Assembly (NCBI GenBank): GCA_020631735.1
Contig: JAIWYO010009566.1
Location: 1 to 64,000 of the forward strand
From: Saccharum officinarum
Lineage: Eukaryota; Streptophyta; Magnoliopsida; Poales; Poaceae
DNA length: 64,000 nt
Reading direction: 5' to 3'
Shown here: piece by piece, positions 24,611 through 34,685 of the stretch
Layout: each line of letters starts with the position of its first letter
Numbering within the stretch: the first letter of the stretch is position 1
The notes under the pieces: model-generated
Told to the model about the DNA's origin: nothing
What the model saw: only the letters and a program-made list of their open reading frames with translations
The model's database searches: none
Program-made: the position numbers and the translations under genes

Positions 24611-25506
24611 GGGATAAGGTCGGACCTAGATGGGGGAGGATCCCATTTCGATCACTAGACACTCCATTCAATTCCATCCGCCTTCGCTCGGCACCGAGAG
24701 CAAGGCAACCTAGAGAGGGGCACCGAGAGCTCCTCCTCCACTGCATCCCATTGTCTCCTTCCTCTCTGACGAGGGGGAGACTCCATCGGTGGCGAGGCAA
24801 CCTTAGGATTAGCAACAAGCTAACCCCCTACCAAATCTTCTTCCTTTACACTCTGTTGTAACCCCCTAGATTTTGGGTGCTCTTGGGTATAAGGATCATC
24901 AGCTGCTAGACGTAGGGACCGAATTAGCCCAAACCAGGATAAACCGTTGTGTCTTCTCTGTGTGATTCTTTTGTTCCTGAGTCCACCCGAGCCACTAGAG
25001 ACCTCGTACTCTGACATCGACTCGAACAATATGCTTGCCATGATTTTGACCCCGCGACACTAACCACAAAGTGTGTATCTTGTGTGCTCATGTGTTAGCA
25101 TTTTCTCAAGCATTTTCAAGGGTTAATTGTTAGCACACTAGGTCCCTAATTCATATGCAAGAATTATGTCACCTAGTGGCACTAGATAACCGCTTAGCCA
25201 AAGATTTCCCCTCTTTATAGTACGACTACTGATCCTAAACACACCCACACCCTCTATGGTGTCTTGAGTGCCAAAACAAAAACCTATTTGTTACCTTTGC
25301 CTTGATCTCCTTGGTTTTTATTTTTTTCTCTTTCTTCTTTTCCAAGTTAGAGCTTGGTCACCATCATTTCATGTCCATCTTCATCTCCATGGACTTCTTG
25401 TTTGCTCCATCACTTTGATGTACCAACCTAGCTCAATTCATCACTCTTGACATAGGTTAGTACTTAGGTTTCATCAATTAGCCAAAACCAAACTAGGGCT
25501 TTCAAT

Positions 25507-27215
25507 CGTCGCATCCCTCAGATCCAAAGGAGGAGGAGGAGGAGGAGGAGGGCTCAGATCCAGAGGAGGAGGAGGAGGAGGGCTCACATCCAGAGGAAGA
25601 GGAGGAGGAGTCACCGTCGTCATCCTCGTCTCTGGTGGGCGAAGCGGGAGCTGGGTCACTAGGGGCATAGGGTAGCAGGTCACGGAGGGGGAGAGGGAGG
25701 GAGGGAGCGCCGGCGGGCGATCGGGGCGGCCCGTGCGGCGAGAGCTGGGTCACTGGGGGCACAGGGTAGCAGGTCGCGAAGGGGAGAGGGCCGGAGGGAG
25801 GGAGGGAGCGCCGGTGGGCGGGCTAGGCGGCTGGCGCACGGTGTCCGTCACGACGGGCGAGCGGGCTCTGCAGTAGAATAGGGGCGTGAGCGCTGCGGGA
25901 GTGCGGCTTGAGGAAAGGATAAGGAGGAGCAAGGTAGGTGGGTGGGTCAGGTGCGTCCGTCCCCATCTGGACGCCCAATGTATATCAATTCTGCTTCCCG
26001 AAGATTCTAGCGCCCGGACGTCCGGTGTGCGAGTGCATCCGGACACCGATCCGCTTCCCAAACTCGCCCGCCCCCGCGTGGAATGGAGTAGAAACCGGTC
26101 GCCCCCTCGTATGAAACAAAATCTGCCCCTGTCCTCCGCTCCCCACCGCGCCCCTATCCGCCGTTGCCCCCACCGCGTCCCCGCCCAAAAAAAGAGCACG
26201 AAACACTTCAAATGCAAACATTGCAAACATATGGAAAAACTATGTAGTGCAACATCGGGATATAAATACTGCAGCATCACAAAAATATGTAGTGCAACAT
26301 TGAAAAACATGTACTGTGACATCGAAAATTATGTACTGCGACATCGAAAATTTTGTACTGCGACATCGAAAAACATGTACTGCAAACATCGAAAAATATG
26401 TGCCGCAACAACGAAAATTATGTACTGCAACATCAAAAAAATATGTACTGCAACATCAAAAAACATGTAATGCAACATCGAAAAAATATGTACTACAAAA
26501 TTGAAAAATATGTACTGCAACATCTCAAGCAGTAGTACTGTAACATCGCAAAAACATCTGTTGCAACGACCCAAAAATCTCATTGCAACATTCGAAAATC
26601 ATCTTTGCAACATCCCAAAACACCCATTGCAACATGGGAGAAACAGGAAAAAAAGCATACAAAACAGCCCGGACGCTAGAGCTCGCCGGAACCCTAGCCA
26701 CCGCCACGTCCCTCAGATCCAGAGGAGAAGGAGGAGGAGGAGGAGGAGGAGGAGGAGGAGGAGGAGGGGGGCTCAGATACAGAGGAGGAGGAGGGCTCAG
26801 ATCTAGAGAGGAGGACCGACCTACCTTGTTGGAGTCGTCGCCGCCGTCGTCCTCGTCTCCGGTGTGGGGAGCGGGAGTCGTGTCATTAGGGGCGCGGGGT
26901 AGCAGGTCACGGAGGGGAAGAGGGAGGGAGGGTGCGCCGGCGGGCAGGCGGGGCGACCGGCGCGACAGGAGTCGGGTCACTGGAGGCGCGGGGTAGCAGG
27001 TCGCGGAGGGGGAGAGGGCGGGAGGGAGGGAGGAAGCGCCGGCGGGCAAGCGGGGCGATCGACGTTACGGCGGGTGAGCGGACGCTGCAATAGAATGGGA
27101 GAGCGAGCGCTGCGGGAGTGCGGCTCGAGGAAAGGATAAGGAGGAGGGAGGTAGACGGGTGGGTCAGGTGGCGTCCGTCCGGACGCCCGCTGTATATCAA
27201 TTCCGCTTCCCTTTC
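25507..27215. repeat. Diverged double module related to the 1.94-kb array
   Basis: Two GC-rich modules (25507-26205 and about 26660-27215) flank a TGCAACAT array (26216-26640). Shared landmarks with the 1.94-kb units are CCTCAGATCCAGAGG, the GGAGTC-GTCGTC-GCCGTC stretch, GGGAGTCGGGTCACT, AGGAAAGGATAAGGAGGAG, TATATCAATTCCGCTTCC and AGAGCACGAAACACTTCAA. The order matches the end of copy 5 plus 16962-17553. The block ends shortly after TATATCAATTCCGCTTCC near 27209, where the similarity stops. Confidence 0.85.
26721..26768. repeat. (GAG)n microsatellite
   Basis: An almost uninterrupted GAG/GGA trinucleotide run of about 48 bp within the GC module; shorter runs occur at the same place in the tandem units. 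Confidence 0.9.
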
Positions 27216-28823
27216 CCTGCTGTGCAGGACTGCAGGCTGAGCGCCGGGGCCGACCAGGCATGGTCGTGACGAAACTAGCCCGGAGTCGGGTCCATTACCA
27301 TAATTATTCATCCAGCGCGTGATCCACGGTGTGATTTGTGTAACAGCCCGTGAGCCCGTGACCGATCGCTCGCGAGTCGTGACGCGTGAGGCTTGACGAA
27401 CGCAGTGCTCCTTGCTGCTGACGAACTCGATGGATACGGATGCATGCCCCCGGGGCCGTGGCTGGTTGATGATTGCCCTTGCCCGGCCATGCATGCATGC
27501 ACGAATGGCTGACAGCTAGGTAATGATGGATCATGGATGCATCCTGTCGCTGCATGGGCAAGGGCGAGAGATCTGATCGAGTGGCTCAGATGGATGGAAC
27601 CGGAGACGGACCACCACCGCATGCACGATCATCGAATCATGCACTGGCAATGGATTCAGACGAGATTAATTATCCGGATCAGAGAAACAAAACTCTGATC
27701 TGATGAGGCCGCGAGCAAAAAAAAAAACAAAGCAAAACAAAACAAAAAATGTACAGATGATCAAGCTCCCATGCTGGCAAAATGATTGGGGTTAGCATGC
27801 ATCGCGCATGAAACAAGTCTAGGATCTCAGGCACTTGCAAGCTGGATATATAAGCATTAGTAGACCACTCACTGTTACAAGTACCATCAAAAGTTCATTC
27901 ATCAGTGGGGAAAAAAAGGCCATCAATCCTGCAAAGTCTACCTTAAAGCGAGCTGCGAGCCTCGAGGGTCCTTTCTGCCACCGCGCGCCACTGTTCAGCA
28001 GCTTAATCTGCTGGGTCATTGATCAGCTGGATCCAGCTCAATACCCACCATGGCACTGGCTGTACCGCGTCTAGTAGAGTCTACTGGGTCGGACTACTAT
28101 ACTTACTACAGTAGGAGTACTATACGCTGTCCAAGCCACAATTCAGAACCTGTCGCGGTTCGTCCCCGTCAGGCTCCTTCCACAGTTCCACTGCTCCTTG
28201 TCAAAGCCTCTTTCAGCCAGATTCATGCGTTCAGGTCTCCCAGATTCAGTCATGGTCACATTTGCTTTATGGCTAGCTACTACCATATGACTACTTCAAC
28301 ATTACCTGGGACACTGCAGGGTAAGAAGATATAGGCTGGCTGAGATAAAAACGGGAGTTCTTGAACGATCAGTTCAGACCTCAAAGACCGACCTAGCAAG
28401 GCTGCCTGCTGGTCCCTGAATCATGAGGTAGCTTCAGCAATGGCATTGCAGTGACGACCAATCCAAGGACGGCTCCGGAGCGGGGTCACTCTCCGGTTGT
28501 CTGTACTCGGGCGTACTGCTACCAATTATGCACGCACTGATGGAGATTGTGCGCTTCGTTTGGACGGATTCAGCAGGGATACTATTGCTACCGAACTAGT
28601 CATTTGCTCCAAATCCAATTCATCAACAATGTGGTTTTATTGCTATTCTGCTTTTATGGTGGCAGATATGTGCACTGACATAATGAAGCTGATTTTCGAA
28701 AAAAAAAGACATACATGAAGCTGAAACTCAATCTGAAATACTGAAGCTGAGATCACTTTATGACTGAAAAACTCCTATTAATTGCAAACTGAAACTGAAA
28801 GTACAAGACACAGGGACAAATGA
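27216..28823. other. Low-copy intergenic DNA, no gene recognised
   Basis: Mixed-composition DNA without similarity to the repeats elsewhere in the window. The only open frames are short and have no recognisable features; the longest is about 195 codons, spanning 26907-27494, and overlaps the GC module. An A-rich run lies at 27719-27748. From about 28720 to 29160 the sequence is rich in CTGAA words. I see no promoter or splice structure I would defend. Confidence 0.5.
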
Positions 28824-28841
28824 CAAATGAAATAAACACTA

Positions 28842-29006
28842 AAGGGCAGACCCAGTGTCAGAGGCTCCCACACGAGTGGGGTCTAGGGAAGGGAATAACC
28901 GAAACAAAGTCTTACCCCCGTAAAAATTCTGCAGAGAGACGGCTTCGAACCCAGGACCTGGTGACTCGGCGAGCTAGCACTCACCAACTGCACCAGGCCT
29001 GCCCTT
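28842..29006 (-). mobile_element. tRNA-derived SINE with 18-bp target duplication
   Basis: The minus strand begins AAGGGCAGGCCTGGTGCAG and carries an A box TGGTGCAGTTGG (28995-28984) and a B box GGTTCGAAGCC (28951-28941) with tRNA-like spacing, followed by a non-tRNA body ending GGTCTGCCCTT. It is bracketed by a perfect 18-bp direct repeat, CAAATGAAATAAACACTA (28824-28841 and 29007-29024). Box sequences, length (165 bp) and the long TSD together identify a SINE and not a functional tRNA gene. The perfect TSD suggests a fairly recent insertion. Confidence 0.93.
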
Positions 29007-29560
29007 CAAATGAAATAAACACTACTAAACTAAATTATCAAAAAAAAAACTAAACAATAACTTCACTGAACTTAAAAATGAAGTCTACGTAATCTGAAAC
29101 TTGAACTCTAACTGAAGATAACAATACTGAATCTGAAACTAAAAACTAGGAACTCTGAAGCCAAAACTAACACTAAGGAGATAATGAAACACCAACAGAT
29201 CAGCTTTCGGATCGGGAACCGAACACACAAAACTGAATCTGCATTAGGATTAAAGCAGAGCAAAAAAAACATCTTCCCCTTCAACCAAAAACAAATAGCA
29301 TCAAACATGGCGACGCCCACAACTCCAACTAAGACCAAGGAAAATCACGCCCCAGGTTGCCTTCCTTGACCACTGATACCTAGCAAAAAAAAAAAAAAAA
29401 CTGAAACACTCGCCACATGTTGCTCCACCAAAACAGAAAAATGACAGCACAAATCCAAATAACAAAGAGGAACCCCAAATCATGAAAGAACAAACCTTAC
29501 CCTCAAGCCCAGAAAGAAACCCCAAATCGACAGTACACATATACATACACTTATTACATA

Positions 29561-29823
29561 CTCTCTCCGTCCCAAAGTAAGTGTCAGTTCTCACTTTCAA
29601 GGAGTCAAACATGTATAACTCCAGTCAAATATATACAAGAAAATATTAATATTATAGTACATAATTAGTATCATTCGATATATCGTTGAATCCATTTTTA
29701 TATTAAACTTATTTGGAGATATAAATGTTACTAATATTATCTATAGACCTAGTCAAACTTAAGAAAGTTCGACCAGCACAAATACCATAGGCCTTAACGA
29801 CGCTTATTTTGGGACGGTTGGAG
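29561..29823. mobile_element. Stowaway-like MITE (Tc1/mariner type)
   Basis: Terminal inverted repeats CTCTCTCCGTCCCAAAGTAA (left) and, reversed, CTCCAACCGTCCCAAAATAA (right) match the CTCCCTCCGT ends of grass Stowaway elements. The 263-bp AT-rich element is flanked by TA on both sides (29559-29560 and 29824-29825), the usual TA duplication. It has no coding capacity; movement would need a mariner transposase supplied elsewhere. Confidence 0.92.
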
Positions 29824-29825
29824 TA

Positions 29826-30553
29826 TTCAACATAGACATCGATGAACTAAAATAGGAGCATGGGAATGGAGGATATCTTTGCCCACTCGATGGGATTAGC
29901 AACAACGCCCCCTGGAGGAATGACGAAATCTGATGCCAAATCGGCGATCTGCTCTTCGCTACAGAGAGCACATCGACGAAGACGACATAACCAAGAAAAA
30001 AAGATGCAAAAACCATTTAGAAATACTGTCCGGCAAAAAAAACCGCTACGGAAAAATTCAGACATGTGGGGACACCACCTGGCTTCAAGCAAGCAGCTTC
30101 GGTGATGGATTGAACGAAAACAAAGCCCAAAACAAGCAGCAGTCCCGCCTGATGTTTTTTTTTTAAGTTGAGCAAATAAGGCAGCCTACAACGAGAAGCC
30201 AGACCACAGAGACAAACACCACGCACAGAAAAAATCGACTGACCAGCAACAAGAAAAACAGTCGACAGATGGTTATGGTTACATCCAGAACACAGCTCAA
30301 AAGGGGGCCAGTTAACAGTTTTTGGCCAACAAACATTCAGACAAAGCACAAAAGCTTGGCCCTGATGGTGTTATCTTCTTGGCAACAGGGTGCTGTAGCA
30401 CTTGAGAAACTTCAGCTCCATCTTCTTGGCTTCCTGGGACTACAACCATTGCCAACCTCCTGTGTTCAACACAACTTTTTGAAGTATGGTGGAGCACAAT
30501 GTCATAGAGCATAACACATTGAGCCAAACTAAAGTGGAAACACAACATACCTC
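29826..30553. other. Unassigned segment between MITE and gene fragments
   Basis: No domain or splice-supported exon was found. AT-rich to mixed composition with short A runs. It may belong to the Helitron whose 3' end is at 33392, but its 5' end was not located. Confidence 0.4.
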
Positions 30554-30803
30554 CTAGTGCTTGGCCCTGATGGTGTTGCTAGAGCTGGGAGGCACTGGTT
30601 CATCAAGGAACTTTCTTCTGGCTTCCTTTGCTGCTGCTCTTGCAGCAACCAGTTATGCTATTTCTGCCCCTAACCTGGCCCTATAGGCAGCTTCCCTGGC
30701 AACTTCTGCTCTTGTCCTTGGGGGGGCTTCTCCAGGTGCAGGGATGTCCCCTGTCTTTGCCTTCTTCCTCCCAGCCTTGACAGTTGTCTTCTTGGTTCTC
30801 TTC
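30554..30803 (-). pseudogene. Terminal exon of an unidentified gene, with an in-frame stop
   Basis: On the minus strand a good acceptor (TTGCTGCTGCAG, ending at 30804) precedes a Lys/Arg/Ala-rich frame containing RKKAKTGDIPAPGEAPPRTR and ending at TAG 30556-30554. One in-frame TAA near 30652 interrupts it, and the frame on both sides keeps the same Ala/Arg-rich character (REAAYRARL before, AARAAAKEARRKFLDE after). This looks like a real C-terminal exon disabled by one nonsense change, probably a captured fragment. I do not recognise the protein. Upstream minus-strand sequence near 30990-30900 also looks codon-like but was not resolved. Confidence 0.5.
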
Positions 30804-31208
30804 CTGCAGCAGCAACAAATGATGTGAACAAGTATTTTTGAAGAAATAATTCGAGTTAAAAAAAGTATGTCAGGGTGATATCGGGGTTGATTAAAGACTG
30901 CTCCACTTTGGAAGCACCACAGCATTCCAAGCCTTGGTGGCCTTTTTCTGGGTTCGACACCTGTCCCGTGCCTTTTTGTCTTCGGCGACGACCCGCGACC
31001 CGCGAGGCCGCAGGCCACAGGCCCGTCAATACCTCGCAAAAAAGCCCTTTATGAACACGGAAATCAACCCGTGATCCCGGGCAGTTTTGCAAAGAACACC
31101 CCCTGTCCACCGCAAGCCCCCCGACCCTAGCTTCCCATTCATTCTCTTCTCCACCCCGCCGCCCCTCGCTGCTCGCCTCGCGTCTCCCGGCGCCGCTGTC
31201 GCTCGACC

Positions 31209-33201
31209 ATGGGGAGCCAAGCGAGATCGGCGTGCGCAGATCGGGAGGAGCTCGCCGGCCTTCGCGGCGTCCCCGCTCGCCACTCACGACGCCGGCCTCC
31301 CGACGATGGAGGCCTCGAGGGGATCTCGTGTGACGCCGACGCTGACCTCCTGAGGGCGGAGGGGATCTTTGTGCGAGCTGGGCATCTTGTCCTCCAGGAA
31401 TGTCAGATCGGATCTACTACGGTGAGCAGCTTCAGTCTCCGGCGTCCCAGCTCCAGATCCCCTTCCTGTCACCCTTACCCACCCCAGCCGGTGCTTCTAA
31501 AGTTCTACTCGTGGTGAAAGGGGCTGCTCCCACGCAGGCCTGTATATGTGATGCGGGTCCTCAAGAGGCCCTTGGATTTGGCGACCTTTCCTTGTGGTAG
31601 AATTGTATGTGATACACATTAGAGAAGTGGCAGTATGGGGCTAACCAAATCGGAGAGCAGTACCTTATTTATTTTCTTGCTGCATTACTGTCTAGGACAT
31701 ATCTAAATTGTTGCAGACACCCTTTACAACACCATGTCAATACCTATTTAGCATTGTTGTGTCACATTTGATTTAGTTGATGAAAGCAAGTGAATTCCAA
31801 AATATGTTTGCTTGCCATTGCAAGCATTTTGCTTGCAGTTACGACATAAGTTAGCTCATGTAGTCTGTAGGCTTTGGTTGCCAAAAATATATGTCCATTG
31901 CTAGCATCACACAGTAGTAGCATTCATGGAAAAGTTTGATGATTGATTGGTTGATTGATGATGCTTTGCATTTTTCTATCAGCCATGAAATTTGAGAAGC
32001 TCTCTGAACTTTTGCATTCATTTGCAGGTCTGTTGCTGTGATTGGCTTGGTTCCTTTGGTTACAAGTACAAGACTATCGGATGGAAAAACTATCTCTTCA
32101 CGTCTAGGACCTTGGTAAGTGGTAGGAGATCCTTATGATTGTGTGGTGTTTTTATATGTCCATTCCTGTGATATGGTCTGGGTATAGCTTCATGTGTCCA
32201 GATTGTCGCCTTAGTCGCCTCCATGGCCATTTGGTGGTGCTGCCATGCTGGTTGAGTTCTTCGTGTCGTGGTGCGGCCATTGCAATCAGCTAGCGCCTGC
32301 CCAGGATTTGACCATCGGTATAGATCAAGATGATGCAGCAACTTCGTCACACTGAAAAAAAAGGTTTGTCCATGCATGTTCTCAAGATTCAGTTGTTGCA
32401 GGAACTACACCATCAGGAACAAGTAGGTAAAGAATTTCATGGATTAGAATTGGCAATAGAGTAGAAAGATATGGCAAAAACTAAAAAGCACAGTACTGCC
32501 ATAACCCAGTTCATTGTTAGTAAAAATATGTTGATTAGCTCATCTAAAATATTCAGTACGAACAAGCTATTAGGATAGCATGCAGCTTGTCAGTATGGTT
32601 CTGAAGTCTGACGTCTTCCTAGGATGACCTTCATGAGTATAGCAGTCTGATCTACCCATAGCAACTCCAGCATGATCATGTCCTTGCCTGTAAACTGCAA
32701 CATAGAAATATTCTAACTAATAACCTAAATTAATGCCTTGAGGTGTATACCTTCATACTACAGTGCGAGACACAGATCCTCTATTCTATGTTATCAGAGA
32801 AAGTATGTTATCAGAGAAAGTTCCTCATGAATTCCTCTCCTTGCTTTGCTGCTGCGGGCTGCTTTTGATTTGTGATAGGATCCTTACGTTGTGTGCCCCC
32901 TCGAACAAGGATATTAGATTTGTGTACTCATTGTCTCATGGCTTGCTTAAACTAAGTTTTGTGTACTGCCATTACATGAATTAGTGTTTCATCTTACTGA
33001 TGACTTTGTGAATTGATGTGTTCTGGAAAATTCAGTACAAAAGGACGGTAAAATTAATTTGTAGACAGAGTTGTCTAATCCTAGTTTGTTGTGTCTTTAT
33101 TGAAATTCTGATGAGCACTTTTATCGTCCAAATTAATGATTTTGCAGGTTTCATCATGCTACCATGGATTGCATCTTAAGTTCTATCTTTTGCTTGTGAA
33201 G
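31209..33201 (+). pseudogene. Three-exon plus-strand gene fragment, product unknown
   Basis: Exon 1 (31209-31421) opens at ATG and ends at a GTGAGC donor. Exon 2 (32028-32114) follows a TTCATTTGCAG acceptor and ends at GTAAGT. Exon 3 (33148-33201) follows ATGATTTTGCAG and ends at a GTTAGT donor. The lengths are 213, 87 and 54 nt, all multiples of three, and the joined frame stays open for 118 codons. No domain is recognised. There is no terminal exon before the Helitron end at 33392, so the gene is truncated. A GC-rich possible promoter/5'UTR lies at about 31040-31208. Splice sites were judged by eye, so the model is tentative. Confidence 0.45.
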
Positions 33202-33362
33202 GTTAGTATTAAGTACGTATCACGTTCTGTATCAAGAAATATTGTCATTGGCTGTGATTATATATATAAATGTGATGTGTTTACTATTTTGGTGCTACCA
33301 CGTCTAATTATGAAGCAAATGTTTCTCAAGCATACAATAACTTTTATTTTGTAGTCATTGTA

Positions 33363-33392
33363 AGGGCGCCCGAAGGGCGCCTGATGTCCTAG
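33363..33392 (+). mobile_element. Helitron 3' terminus
   Basis: GGCGCCC (33365-33371), a GAA loop and GGGCGCC (33375-33381) form a perfect 7-bp hairpin. After seven bases comes CTAG at 33389-33392, and the next base is T. A short GC hairpin followed by CTRR and insertion before T is the hallmark of Helitron 3' ends. The body lies to the left and probably includes the gene fragments at 30.5-33.2 kb. The matching 5' TC end was not found. Confidence 0.75.
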
Positions 33393-34685
33393 TTACCTTG
33401 AGAGATAGAGGAACTTGGAGAACTCACAGGTGAGGAAGGGCAGGGGACAATATGACTTTTCTTCGGCCAAGTCAGCATCCTCAGTTCCATGGTCCTCCCT
33501 CCCCTTGATATACTGACGAAATGACTCCACTTTCTTGGTGTTCATGTCAATGGTGACCACCCACATCTTCTTCATCAGGTACTTGGACTCGCCGATGATA
33601 AGGAAGTGAACTACATGTGGCCTGTCGATGTTCACTTGAGGAAACATGAGAATGTCGTGTGGGAGGACCTCAGGAGAGTTGGCAGACCAGAGCTCCTTGG
33701 AGGTGACTGTGTAGTCCTCTTCCCACACCTTGTGCTTTACCGAGAGGGTGTGGCAGGTGATGGTGAAGCCAGCACCTTCTTTGAGTGGCCCATACCAAAT
33801 GCAATCATCACGATCGACTTTGATGAACTTGAGACGACTGTCGGCGTCGATGGCGGACACACTACGGTACATCCAGCAGGACCCAACGATGCGAAGGTCA
33901 GTTGGAGGGGACTCCAAAGGGAGGCGGACCAAGGTGAGGGTAGGGGTGGACTCATGGAAGTCACCAAAGAGGATGCCATTGTAGTAGTCGATCCAGCACA
34001 GCCAGTTGCCGACAGGGATGACGGTGTAGGTCTGCCAGCGGAAATCCTTGGTGCTGTCGCGGCTGACAATTGGTGTGCGGACAGACTTCCATTTGCAATC
34101 AGATGATCGCAGCCAAAAGATGTCAGCATGAACCTCAGAGCGGTTACGCCCCCTAACCAAAAGTTTTGCTTCTGCTACCACAAATTGCTCGCCTTGGCAC
34201 AAGAGGCCCGTGCATGCGACGGACATCACACGCTTCTCAGGAAGAGGAAGAGTAGGACGATGGCGAGATTGGCGACCATCGCAGCGGGTATGAACATCCA
34301 AGATGGGCAAGGTACAATGGGGGAGTAGTTTGATTGAGCAAGGGTCGGAGGCGCTGAAGATGAACAAGTCCTGCACGGGAAGTTCTCCATCGACGCTGAT
34401 CTTACCGACGCGAAAAAGGGCGAGTTGTTGGTGGGTCGACAGGATGGAAAGCAGCTGTCTCCGGGGATCCCCACCAAATCCCGGCAGCTGCGCGTACAGG
34501 CGGGAGATCTCCGGGGGCTCCGCAAGCTTGAAGGCGAACCTGAAGGGGGCGTTCCACGAGGTGGCGCCGGACGTTCTGATGGGGGCCTTGCTCTCGTCCG
34601 GGAAGGACTCATCGTCGTCCCTGCGCGAGACGAAGCGCTCCAGCATCATCCACTTGGGTGGGAAGTTATTAGCGGCGGCGGACAT
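33393..34685 (-). CDS. DUF1618 domain protein
   Basis: Intact 430-codon single-exon frame on the minus strand. The N-terminus WMMLERFVSRRDDDESFPDE, followed by a region containing SRLYAQLPGF and DLFIFSA, is characteristic of grass DUF1618 proteins. The C-terminal half, with GNWLCWIDYYNGILFGD (about residues 226-242) and KVWEEDYTVTSKELW, matches the conserved domain. No signal peptide or membrane segment is evident. The molecular function of the family is unknown; it is greatly expanded in grasses. The start at 34685 was chosen because it is the first ATG after an apparent 5'UTR. The stop codon (33395-33393) touches a Helitron 3' end, so the native 3'UTR has been displaced. Expression is not shown by the sequence. 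Confidence 0.9.
   Translation of the reverse strand: MSAAANNFPPKWMMLERFVSRRDDDESFPDESKAPIRTSGATSWNAPFRFAFKLAEPPEISRLYAQLPGFGGDPRRQLLSILSTHQQLALFRVGKISVDGELPVQDLFIFSASDPCSIKLLPHCTLPILDVHTRCDGRQSRHRPTLPLPEKRVMSVACTGLLCQGEQFVVAEAKLLVRGRNRSEVHADIFWLRSSDCKWKSVRTPIVSRDSTKDFRWQTYTVIPVGNWLCWIDYYNGILFGDFHESTPTLTLVRLPLESPPTDLRIVGSCWMYRSVSAIDADSRLKFIKVDRDDCIWYGPLKEGAGFTITCHTLSVKHKVWEEDYTVTSKELWSANSPEVLPHDILMFPQVNIDRPHVVHFLIIGESKYLMKKMWVVTIDMNTKKVESFRQYIKGREDHGTEDADLAEEKSYCPLPFLTCEFSKFLYLSR

Larger units (their letters stand above)
21425..25059 (+). mobile_element. Solo LTR, gypsy-type, split by a nested solo LTR
   Basis: Begins TGACGAGATCC at 21425 and ends CCGCGACA at 25059. It is flanked by a perfect 5-bp target duplication CTAAC (21420-21424 and 25060-25064). 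Without the nested insertion it is about 1.16 kb. A TATATAA box at 24604-24610 gives plus-strand orientation. No internal domain remains, which is the signature of LTR-LTR recombination. Confidence 0.88.
17554..25506 (-). mobile_element. Copia-type LTR (family A, copy 1), interrupted by nested LTRs
   Basis: The left part (17563-18712) matches, base by base over long stretches, the LTR segment beginning at 37448 (ATGGCTAGAGGGGGTGAATAG). The right part (25065-25506) matches 54520-54876 plus 57428-57530 and ends GGGCTTTCA, the terminus of the same family. The segment 21092-21419 is the middle of this LTR, lying between two insertions. The terminal TGAAAGGTCC on the left is degraded. A TATA-like site is not clear in this copy. 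No internal domain adjoins either end, so it behaves as a solo or recombinant LTR. The flanks do not show a matching TSD. Confidence 0.8.

Noticed and set aside
27819..28019. 66-codon minus-strand frame with a hydrophobic C-terminal half
   Set aside because: It is short, lacks promoter, splice or domain support, and could be chance.
28941..28995. Functional tRNA gene
   Set aside because: A and B boxes are present, but the surrounding sequence cannot fold as a tRNA and is bounded by a long TSD, which identifies a SINE.
33606..34106. 166-codon plus-strand frame
   Set aside because: It is antisense to the DUF1618 coding region, which is intact and family-supported.
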